Below, in pieces: positions 41,577-49,106 of a stretch of DNA of 64,000 nt. Source of the stretch: an uncultured beta proteobacterium (lineage in GTDB: Bacteria; Pseudomonadota; Gammaproteobacteria; Burkholderiales; Burkholderiaceae_C); assembly GCA_903876715.1 (NCBI GenBank), contig CAIRBF010000226.1, forward strand, positions 1 to 64,000. Reading direction: 5' to 3'. The notes beneath the pieces were generated by a model that saw only the letters and a program-made list of their open reading frames with translations, searched no databases and had not been told where the DNA came from. The number at the start of each line of letters is the position of its first letter. Position 1 is the first letter of the stretch. A program made the translations under genes and the position numbers.

Positions 41577-41986
41577 ATGTCCGTCCGATCTGTAAACCCG
41601 TCGTCCCGGAATCAGGAACTCGAAACCCTGTCATCCAGCCTGCCCGATGCAGCGGGGTCGAGGGGCGCCGCCCGCCGGCGCCCCATGGGTCACCGGCGAG
41701 GCGGGTCTACAAAGCGCCCGAGAACACCCATACCGGACGCCTCGACCCACTGCATCTGCTGGCAAGATAGCCGGTGGCCCCGATCAAAACTAACCAAAAC
41801 CAACTAGTGATTTAAAGCCTGTATTTCAAATAGACTCGCCCGAACGATGAGGCCCGCAACACCGCGCTGTAGCCGCTCACCACCGCAGCGGGTGGCGCTG
41901 CACCCCGGCAGGAACCCCGCCAGGGCGCTGCAACGCGCCCGTTCGACTGCAGGCGGCGTGCGGGGGCGCCCGCTGTAGCTCGCCCC
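41577..41986. promoter_or_regulatory. Divergent intergenic region between the giant adhesin gene and the histidine kinase gene
   Basis: About 410 bp between divergent start codons. It contains an AT-rich patch (~41785-41850, ...GATCAAAACTAACCAAAACCAACTAGTGATTTAAAGCCTGTATTTCAAATAG...) in otherwise very GC-rich DNA. Confidence 0.55.
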
Positions 41987-43978
41987 ATGCCATCCGCCCG
42001 ACCGAGCATTCCGGGGCTCCACGGCTGGTGCGTCGGGTTGCTCTTGCTGGCGCTGACCATCGGCGCCGCGCTCGGGCTCGGCGGGTGCACCGGCCGGACC
42101 GACAGCGCCCCCACGGTGCCTGGCATCGTTGTCGAGCAGGGTTGGTGGATAGACCGCAGCGGCCGGGCCGAGCTCCCCGACGTCCAGCAGGTCACCGACT
42201 GGACGCCGTTCTCGGGCTTGACGACCTTCGGCTTCGGCCCGGAGCCGGTCTGGTTCAGGCTCAGGCTCGAGGCTGCGAGCGAGCAGGCGCCCAGGCTGTG
42301 GATCCTGCGGGTGCTTCCCGCCTATCTGGACGAACTGACCTTCCATGACCCCGCGGCGGGACGCGTCTTGCGTGCCGGTCGGTCGGTACGCCCCGTGGGG
42401 GAGATGGTCTCGTCGATCAATCCCTCTTTTCCGCTGCCGGCGATGTCTCAGGGCCGCGACATCTACGTCCGGCTGAACTCCGCCACGACGCGGCTCGTGC
42501 TCATCGACGTCCTGCCATATGGGCAGGCCGCCTACCTCAACCGCTTGCAGGAGTGGCTGTTTGCCGCCCTGATCGCGCTGTCCGCCATCTCGGTGCTCTG
42601 GGCGCTGACCGAATGGGTGATCTACCGGGAGAGCGTCGTCGGCTTGTTTGCGATCAAGCAGTCCATCGCGACCGTCTGGGGGCTGCTGGCCGCGGGCTTC
42701 GCCCGCATCCTGGTCGGGCAGGAACTGCCGGCCGGCGCGCTGACCGCGGCGCAGTCGACGCTCCTGCCGCTGACGGTCGCCACCGGCATCGCCTTCGTCG
42801 CTGCGCTGATGAACAGCTACAGGCCGCCCCGGCTCTGGACCCGACTGCTCTTCGGCCTGGTCGCCGGCTTCACGCTGCTGCCCCTGCTGCAGTTCGCCGG
42901 CCTGACGCGAGAAGCCCGGGTGATCGCGAACGTCGGCCTGCCCCTGGTGTTCCTGTGCCTGTTCATGACCCTGGCCAGCGTGGCTCGCAGGCACAGCGAC
43001 CAACCCGTGCCGCTGTCCCTGCTGTTCGTCTACCTCTGCATCTACAGCCTGCTGCTGTCGGTCCCGGCGCTGATCAATCTCGGCAGCCTGGACGGCCTCG
43101 TGGCAGCGACGAGGCCCGAACAGCCGCTGGGCGTGGGTCGGCCGGCCGCGGCCACTTCCCCCTGGGAGGTCCTCGCGGTGTACGCCTCCCTCGTCAGCCT
43201 GATGCTCGACGGCTTCGTGATGCGGATCCTGCTGATGCGTCGGGCGTACGTGCAGCGACAGGCCCAGCGGGCCACCGAGCTCGAACTGCAACGCAGCGAG
43301 GAGGAGTCGAAAGCCCGGCGCCAGCTCAGCGAGGAGCAGAGCCGGCTTTTCGCGATGCTCGCGCACGAGATGAAGACCCCGCTCGCCACGCTGCGCATGT
43401 GGGTCCATGCCGGCGCGGCCGGACGCCCGGCCATGGAGCGCGCGATCTCTGAGATGACCCTGATCATCGAGCGCTGCGTGCACACCGGACAACTCGCCGA
43501 AAAGGGCTTGCAGCCCATCGCCCAAGCGGGCGACGCGCTTTTGCAGGCCAGAGCCGGCATCGAGACCTCGCGCGACCCCGACCGCTTCGAACTGCGGGGG
43601 CCCGACGGCGCGGCGCCGATCCTGGCGGACATGCAGATGCTGTCGATCGTGCTCGTCAACCTGTTCGACAACGCCGCGAAGTACAGCGCGCCACAGAGCC
43701 CGATCCGGGTGCTCGTGCAGGCGCAGGCACGCGACGGGCACCCGGGCTGGTGCTGGCAGATCAGCAATGTCACGGGCCCGGCGGGCATGCCCGATCCCGC
43801 GAGGTTGTTCGAGAAGTACTACCGAAGCCCGGGTGCGCGACACCAGTCGGGGTCGGGACTGGGCCTGTTCCTGGTGCGCGGTCTTCTCGACCTGATGGGC
43901 GGGACGGTCCAGTTCCAAGCGCAGGACGGGTGGGCCGTCTTCGACGTCTGGCTCCCGGCGACGCCCGTAGAACGTTAG
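41987..43978 (+). CDS. 7TMR-DISM-type sensor histidine kinase
   Basis: 663 aa: extracytoplasmic DISMED2-like N-terminal region, multiple TM segments, H-box RLFAMLAHEMKTPLATLRMWVHAG, N-box VNLFDNAAKYS, G-box SGSGLGLFLVRGLLDLMGG. Confidence 0.92.
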   Translation: MPSARPSIPGLHGWCVGLLLLALTIGAALGLGGCTGRTDSAPTVPGIVVEQGWWIDRSGRAELPDVQQVTDWTPFSGLTTFGFGPEPVWFRLRLEAASEQAPRLWILRVLPAYLDELTFHDPAAGRVLRAGRSVRPVGEMVSSINPSFPLPAMSQGRDIYVRLNSATTRLVLIDVLPYGQAAYLNRLQEWLFAALIALSAISVLWALTEWVIYRESVVGLFAIKQSIATVWGLLAAGFARILVGQELPAGALTAAQSTLLPLTVATGIAFVAALMNSYRPPRLWTRLLFGLVAGFTLLPLLQFAGLTREARVIANVGLPLVFLCLFMTLASVARRHSDQPVPLSLLFVYLCIYSLLLSVPALINLGSLDGLVAATRPEQPLGVGRPAAATSPWEVLAVYASLVSLMLDGFVMRILLMRRAYVQRQAQRATELELQRSEEESKARRQLSEEQSRLFAMLAHEMKTPLATLRMWVHAGAAGRPAMERAISEMTLIIERCVHTGQLAEKGLQPIAQAGDALLQARAGIETSRDPDRFELRGPDGAAPILADMQMLSIVLVNLFDNAAKYSAPQSPIRVLVQAQARDGHPGWCWQISNVTGPAGMPDPARLFEKYYRSPGARHQSGSGLGLFLVRGLLDLMGGTVQFQAQDGWAVFDVWLPATPVER

Positions 43979-44049
43979 AACTTGTTGGCTATTGATCGAC
44001 GTTCACCGCACACTCGTGTCTGTGTGCGAGGCTGTCGCGCCGCTGTTCC

Positions 44050-44745
44050 ATGCAGAAGTTCGCACTCAAGATCCTGGTCGTCGAAGACAACGATGCGCTG
44101 CGCGAGGCCACCCTCGCGTTTCTGCAGCGTCATGGCCACTACGTGCGTGGCGCATCATCGGCTGAGGAGGTCCACGACGTCGAGGGCGGATTCGTCCCCG
44201 ACCTCTACATCATCGACCTCATCCTGCCCGCCGAGGACGGCGTGAGCCTGACGAGACGGCTGCGCGCGGCGCATCCGAGCGTGGGCATCATCATCACGAC
44301 CGCCCTGTCGCGGATCGGCGACAAGGTGCTCGGTTACCGCAGCGGCGCCGACCTGTACCTCACCAAGCCACTCGACCCGGAGGAACTGATCGCCAGCCTC
44401 GAATCGCTGGCCAGCCGGCTGCGCAACACGCCCAGCGCGTCGGACGCGCTGACGCTCAAGGTGTCGAGCATGAGGCTCAGCGGGCCGGGCGGCGAGGTCC
44501 CGGTCAGCGCCAGCGAGGCAACGGTGCTCAGCGCCTTCGCGCGGGCGCCTGGACGCTCGCTCGAGCGCTGGCAACTCGTCGAGGTCATCGGCGGCGAGGG
44601 CCAGAACCAGCCATCGGCGGCCACCCTGGAAATGCGCATCACGCGCTTGCGCAAGAAGCTCACCGCGATCGGCGCGGAGCCCCCCGGCATCAAGGCGGTC
44701 CACAAGGTCGGCTACACCTTGTGCACCCCGTTGCTGCTCACCTGA
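44050..44745 (+). CDS. OmpR-family response regulator (receiver + winged helix)
   Basis: 231 aa: KILVVEDNDALREATLAFLQRHGH...DLYIIDLILPAEDGVSLTRRLR...LTKPLDPEEL; C-terminal ...LEMRITRLRKKL...IKAVHKVGYTL. Confidence 0.94.
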   Translation: MQKFALKILVVEDNDALREATLAFLQRHGHYVRGASSAEEVHDVEGGFVPDLYIIDLILPAEDGVSLTRRLRAAHPSVGIIITTALSRIGDKVLGYRSGADLYLTKPLDPEELIASLESLASRLRNTPSASDALTLKVSSMRLSGPGGEVPVSASEATVLSAFARAPGRSLERWQLVEVIGGEGQNQPSAATLEMRITRLRKKLTAIGAEPPGIKAVHKVGYTLCTPLLLT

Positions 44746-44799
44746 GGCAGCAACACACCTGCGCACGCCCGACGGCGCCGGCCCTCCTCGCGCCTGTGT

Positions 44800-45294
44800 T
44801 CACAGCGCGCAGCGCACCGGCCGCGCCCCGAGCGGCACCGACAGCACTGCCGGCTCGATGCCGACGAGAAAGCCGCGTCGCCCGCCATTGATGTGGACCT
44901 TGGGCAGGGCGAGCACGCTATCCTCGACGTAAACCGGCATCTGCTTTCTCAGCCCGAAGGGCGAGGTACCGCCGACGAGGTAGCCGCTGTGGCGCTGCGC
45001 GACCTCGGGCTTGCAGGGCTCGACCGACTTCGCGCCGATGGCGCGGGCGAGGTTCTTGGTGCTGACCTGGCGGTCGCCGTGCATCAGCACCACCAGGGGC
45101 TGTGCGCGCTCGTCCTGCATCACCAGGGTCTTGACGACGGCGTGCTCGTCCACGCCGAGCTGGCGCGCGGACTCGGCCGTGCCGCCGTGCTCAACGTAGT
45201 CATAGGGGTGCTCGGTGTAGGCGACCCCGTGCGTGCGCAGCCACTGCGTCGCCGGGGTCTCGCTGACGTGCTTGTCCTTCTTGCTCATGCGCAA
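44800..45294 (-). CDS. ybaK: YbaK/EbsC-type Cys-tRNA(Pro)/aminoacyl-tRNA deacylase
   Basis: 164 aa: ...TPATQWLRTHGVAYTEHPYDYVEHGGTAESARQLGVDEHAVVKTLVMQ...GGTSPFGLRKQMPVYVEDSVLALPKVHINGGRRGFLVGI. Confidence 0.9.
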   Translation of the reverse strand: MRMSKKDKHVSETPATQWLRTHGVAYTEHPYDYVEHGGTAESARQLGVDEHAVVKTLVMQDERAQPLVVLMHGDRQVSTKNLARAIGAKSVEPCKPEVAQRHSGYLVGGTSPFGLRKQMPVYVEDSVLALPKVHINGGRRGFLVGIEPAVLSVPLGARPVRCAL

Positions 45295-45404
45295 ATGTTG
45301 CCACGGCCGACGCGGCGCCCGGCCCGGCCGCCGGCGATGCGGCCCGGGGCCGATTGCGGGTATCGTCCGGGCTGCTCGATATCCAAGACCGCGGAGAACC
45401 CCGG

Positions 45405-46733
45405 ATGCCCGCCCCGTCCCCCCAGCGCCCGAACTTCGTCTTCATCGTCGCCGACGACCTCGGTTATGCCGACCTCGGCTGCTACGACGGCCGGCCGGCC
45501 GAGTTCGGCCCGGTCTCGCCGCACATCGACGCGCTGGCAGAAGGGGGGCTGCGCTTCACCGAGGGCTACTCGAACGCGCCGGTGTGCTCCCCCACGCGCT
45601 TCGCGCTGATGACCGGGCGCTACCAGTACCGCCTGCGCGGCGCGCTCGACGAGCCGATGAGCAGCCGCACGCGCGACAGCGCCGTGCTCGGCCTGCCGCC
45701 CTCGCACCCGACGCTGCCCTCGCTGCTGCGCGCCGCCGGCTACCGCACGGCGCTGGTGGGCAAGTGGCACCTGGGCTACCCGCCACACTTCAGCCCGCTG
45801 CGCTCGGGTTACGAGGAGTTCTTCGGCCCGATGTCGGGCGGGGTCGACTACTTCAGCCACCGCACCACCAGCGGACACCACGACCTGTGGCTCGGGGAGC
45901 AGGACCACGCTGCCGACGGCTACCTCACCGACCTGATCTCCGACCGCGCCGTCGACTACCTGGAGCGTACCGCCCGCGCCAGCGCGCCCTTCCTGCTGAG
46001 CCTGCACTACACCGCCCCGCACTGGCCCTGGGAAACCCGCGACGACGCGCACCTCAGCGAGGAGGTGCGCTCCAACCTCTTCCATGTCCACGGCGGCAGC
46101 ATCCAGACCTACCGGCGCATGATCCACCACATGGACGAGGGTATCGGCCGGGTCGTGCAGACGCTGCGGCGCCTGGGTGCGCTCGAAAACACGCTGCTGG
46201 TCTTCACCAGCGACAACGGCGGCGAGCGTTATTCCGACAACTGGCCGCTGGTGGGCGGCAAGATGGACCTCACCGAAGGTGGCATCCGCGTGCCCAGGAT
46301 CGCGCACTGGCCGGCGGTGATCCAGCCCGGCAAATCGAGTGCCCAGCACTGCCTGACGATGGACTGGACGGCCACGATGCTCGACGCCGCGGGCGTGACC
46401 GCGGACCCGGAGCATCCGCTGGACGGCGTGTCGCTCCTGCCGCTGCTGCACGGCGGCCCGGCCTTCGAGCGCGCGATGTACTGGCGCATGAACCACCGCG
46501 GTCAGCGCGCGCTGCGCCGCGGGCGCTGGAAGTACCTGCAGGTGGACGGCCACGACTACCTGTTCGACATCGACGCCGACGCGCGCGAGCGCGCCAACCG
46601 AGCGCCGCGGGAGCCCGGGCGGCTGGCGGCCATGCGCGAGGATTGGCTGCGCTGGAACGAGAGCATGCTGCCCATCCCCCCTGACGCTACGGTCAGCCTG
46701 GGCTACGGCGCCAAGGACATGCCGCAGCGCTGA
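45405..46733 (+). CDS. Sulfatase (arylsulfatase family, Cys-type)
   Basis: RPNFVFIVADDLGYADLGCYDG...SNAPVCSPTRFALMTGRYQYRL (C-x-P-x-R formylglycine motif), LVGKWHLGYP, FTSDNGGERYSDNWPLVGGK. Start chosen at MPAPSPQRPNFVF because GGAG lies just upstream. Confidence 0.93.
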   Translation: MPAPSPQRPNFVFIVADDLGYADLGCYDGRPAEFGPVSPHIDALAEGGLRFTEGYSNAPVCSPTRFALMTGRYQYRLRGALDEPMSSRTRDSAVLGLPPSHPTLPSLLRAAGYRTALVGKWHLGYPPHFSPLRSGYEEFFGPMSGGVDYFSHRTTSGHHDLWLGEQDHAADGYLTDLISDRAVDYLERTARASAPFLLSLHYTAPHWPWETRDDAHLSEEVRSNLFHVHGGSIQTYRRMIHHMDEGIGRVVQTLRRLGALENTLLVFTSDNGGERYSDNWPLVGGKMDLTEGGIRVPRIAHWPAVIQPGKSSAQHCLTMDWTATMLDAAGVTADPEHPLDGVSLLPLLHGGPAFERAMYWRMNHRGQRALRRGRWKYLQVDGHDYLFDIDADARERANRAPREPGRLAAMREDWLRWNESMLPIPPDATVSLGYGAKDMPQR

Positions 46734-46796
46734 GGGCCGGCGGCCCGGAATTCCACCCCTGCCGAGGAACGACACCCGAAGCGCCAGATATCCAGC

Positions 46797-46820
46797 CCCT
46801 CTTCCCTCGCGGGAGAGGGG
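46797..46820. terminator. GC-rich hairpin (terminator- or REP-like) after the sulfatase gene
   Basis: CCCCTCTTCCC-TCGC-GGGAGAGGGG: near-perfect inverted repeat in the sulfatase-atzF intergenic region, with no obvious U-tract. Confidence 0.35.
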
Positions 46821-46915
46821 AGCCGAACCCGCGCTCCGCGCACATGGGTTCCGAGGCTTCAGTCTGCGGCGTCAGCGGCGCTGCATGGGCCTCTCCTCCA
46901 ACACCACGGCCTGAA

Positions 46916-46933
46916 CGCACCGATTCGGTGCAT
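46916..46933. promoter_or_regulatory. NtrC-like enhancer box
   Basis: CGCACCGATTCGGTGCAT: GCACC-N5-GGTGC dyad matching the general NtrC box layout. Confidence 0.45.
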
Positions 46934-46940
46934 CTAACGC

Positions 46941-46956
46941 TGGCACGCTTTGTGCT
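46941..46956 (+). promoter_or_regulatory. Sigma-54 (RpoN) -24/-12 promoter candidate for the atzF-led cluster
   Basis: TGGCACGCTTTGTGCT: GG and GC separated by 10 bp, one clear mismatch from TGGCACG-N4-TTGCW; 34 bp upstream of the atzF start codon. Confidence 0.6.
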
Positions 46957-46964
46957 GAACTGTC

Positions 46965-46974
46965 TGGTATACCA
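46965..46974. promoter_or_regulatory. TGGTATACCA palindrome, candidate GntR/FCD-type operator
   Basis: Perfect 10-bp palindrome 16 bp upstream of the atzF ATG; resembles operators of GntR (FadR/VanR-like) regulators, and such a regulator is encoded at 58920. Confidence 0.4.
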
Positions 46975-46989
46975 AGCAGCGCACCAAAG

Positions 46990-48882
46990 ATGCCCTCTTC
47001 TCTTCTCGACCTCACCGCGCCTGTCGGCTCCCTGCCCACCGTGGGCGGCTGGCTCCAAAGAGTGGCCGCCGGGGAGGATGCGGTGCAGATGGCGCAGGCA
47101 GCCCGCACGCGGGCGCTGGCCGACGCGCAGACCGACTCTGGACGCCCAGTGTGGATCCACGTTTGCGACGACGCCACCTGGGCGGCGCAACTCGCGCTGC
47201 TCGCCACCCGTCTGGCGGCCTGCGGCTCGCGCGCCGAGGCCCTTCGGCGGCACCCGCTGCTGGGGGTGCCCTTCGCAGCCAAGGACAACATCGACATCGC
47301 CGGCTCGCCCACCACGGCGGCCTGCCCGGCGCACACGCACGTGCCAGCCTCCAGCGCCACCGTGGTGCAACGCCTGCTGGACGCCGGCGCGCTGTGGCTG
47401 GGCAAGACCAACCTCGACCAGTTCGCCACCGGGCTGGTGGGCACACGGTCACCCTATGGCCGCCCGACCAGCATCGCCGACCCTGAGCGCATCAGCGGCG
47501 GGTCGAGTTCAGGCTCCGCGTTGGCCGTGGCGCGTGGGCTCGTGGCCTTCGCACTCGGCACCGACACCGCCGGCTCCGGCCGCATACCGGCCGGCTTCAA
47601 CGGCCTGGTGGGCCTGAAGCCCACGCCCGGGCGCGTGTCCGCCGCCGGCGTACTGCCAGCCTGCCGCACCCTGGACTGCGTTTCCATCTTCGCGCACGAG
47701 GTCGCCGACGCAGCCCACGTGCTGGCTGTCGTCGAGGGGCCGGACGCGGCCGACCCCTACAGCCACTTCGAGCCCAGCCCGGCCCATTGGCCCGAGCGGC
47801 TGCGCCTGGGCGTGCCTTCCCGCCCGCGCTGGTTCGGCGACGCCGGCTACCCGCCCGCCTGGGCAGATGCCCGCGCCCGCGCCGCAGCCTTGGGGCACGA
47901 GATCGTGGAGTTGGACTTCGCCGTGTTGGACGAGGTCGCGGCGCTGCTGTACGAGGGCCCGTGGGTGGCCGAGCGGCACACCGTGCTGCAGCCGCTGATG
48001 GACAGCCGGCCCGAGGCCCTGGATCCGACCGTGCGGCGCGTCGTCGCGCGTGCCGCCGGCTTCAGCGCCACCGACGCCTTCCGCGCGCAGTACCGCCTGC
48101 GCGCCCTGCAACAGCAGGCGCAGGCTTCGTGGCAGCGGGTCGATGCCCTGCTCGTGCCCACGGCACCCGGCCATCCGCGCTTTTCCGAGGTCGATGCCGA
48201 TCCGGTGGGCGCCAACGCGGCCATGGGCGCCTACACGAACTTCGTCAACCTCCTGGGGTGGTGCGCGTTGGCCGTGCCCGCCGGGCGTACCGACGGCGGG
48301 CTGCCTTTCGGCGTGACCTTCATCGGCCCGGCGGGCTGTGACGCGCAGCTCGCCGAACTGGGCCAGGTCTGGACGGCTGCCCCGCCAACTGCGGCGTGGC
48401 TGCGCGCTCCCGCCAGCGGACCCACGCTGCCGATCGCGGTGGTCGGCGCCCACTTGTCGGGCCTGCCGCTGAACGGCCAGCTCACCGAACGCCGCGCGAC
48501 ACTGCTGCGGCGCACTCGCTCCGCTGCCTGCTACCGCCTGCACGAGCTGCCCGGCACCGTACCGCCCAAGCCCGGCCTGCAGCGTGTGCCCCAGGGTGGG
48601 GCATCCATCGAGCTCGAGGTCTGGTCCATGCCGCAGGCCGAGCTCGGGTCCTTCCTCGCGCTGATCCCGGCACCGCTGGGGCTGGGCAGCATCGAGCTCG
48701 AGGACGGCAGCACCGTCCACGGCTTCCTGTGCGAGGCGCACGCCCTGGCAGGCGCACGCGACATCACCGCCCACGGCGGCTGGCGAGCCTGGCTGGCCGC
48801 GCGCAACGCACCCCAGCGACCGCACGCCGACGAAGGCACGAATCCTGCACGGTTCCCCGCAGGAAACCACCCCGCTCCATGA
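46990..48882 (+). CDS. atzF: Allophanate hydrolase
   Basis: 630 aa: amidase signature GVPFAAKDNIDIAG, ISGGSSSGSALAVARG, GTDTAGSGRIPAGFNGLVGLKPT; AtzF-type C-terminal domain LPIAVVGAHLSGLPLNGQL...VHGFLCEAHAL...DITAHGGWRAWL. Confidence 0.94.
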   Translation: MPSSLLDLTAPVGSLPTVGGWLQRVAAGEDAVQMAQAARTRALADAQTDSGRPVWIHVCDDATWAAQLALLATRLAACGSRAEALRRHPLLGVPFAAKDNIDIAGSPTTAACPAHTHVPASSATVVQRLLDAGALWLGKTNLDQFATGLVGTRSPYGRPTSIADPERISGGSSSGSALAVARGLVAFALGTDTAGSGRIPAGFNGLVGLKPTPGRVSAAGVLPACRTLDCVSIFAHEVADAAHVLAVVEGPDAADPYSHFEPSPAHWPERLRLGVPSRPRWFGDAGYPPAWADARARAAALGHEIVELDFAVLDEVAALLYEGPWVAERHTVLQPLMDSRPEALDPTVRRVVARAAGFSATDAFRAQYRLRALQQQAQASWQRVDALLVPTAPGHPRFSEVDADPVGANAAMGAYTNFVNLLGWCALAVPAGRTDGGLPFGVTFIGPAGCDAQLAELGQVWTAAPPTAAWLRAPASGPTLPIAVVGAHLSGLPLNGQLTERRATLLRRTRSAACYRLHELPGTVPPKPGLQRVPQGGASIELEVWSMPQAELGSFLALIPAPLGLGSIELEDGSTVHGFLCEAHALAGARDITAHGGWRAWLAARNAPQRPHADEGTNPARFPAGNHPAP

Positions 48883-49106
48883 CCACACCAGGACTGACGA
48901 TGGACCAGGACGCCTACGCCGACACCGCCGCGCAATGGGTGGGCCTGCCCCTGGCGGCCGATCACCGCCCGGGCGTGATGCGCTACCTGCAATTGGCGCA
49001 GGGCATGGCGGCGCGCGTGATGGACTTCCCGCTCGGTCGAGACGACGAGCCGGCCACCGTCTTCCGCCCGGTGGCGCCCGAGGACCTGCCGGAGGCCAGG
49101 ACGTGA
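48879..49106 (+). CDS. atzG: AtzG-like (DUF4089) small subunit of an AtzE-type amidohydrolase
   Basis: 75 aa: MTTPGLTMDQDAYADTAAQWVGLPLAADHRPGVMRYLQLAQGMAARVMDFPLGRDDEPATVFRPVAPEDLPEART. Starts in an ATGA overlap with atzF and ends in a GTGA overlap with atzE. Confidence 0.85.
   Translation: MTTPGLTMDQDAYADTAAQWVGLPLAADHRPGVMRYLQLAQGMAARVMDFPLGRDDEPATVFRPVAPEDLPEART

Noticed and set aside
1-41576. CRISPR array interpretation of the regular repeats
   Set aside because: Periods are 0.5-1.2 kb, frame-preserving and coding; no 25-40 bp repeats with unique spacers.
41804-43918. 704-aa minus-strand ORF opposite the histidine kinase
   Set aside because: Composition is shadow-like (Arg/Gln/His/Gly), and the plus strand encodes a clear kinase with H, N and G boxes.
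45285-46775. 496-aa minus ORF and 45233..46684 plus 483-aa ORF over the sulfatase
   Set aside because: Alternative frames of the sulfatase gene, whose frame has the CSPTR signature and conserved motifs.
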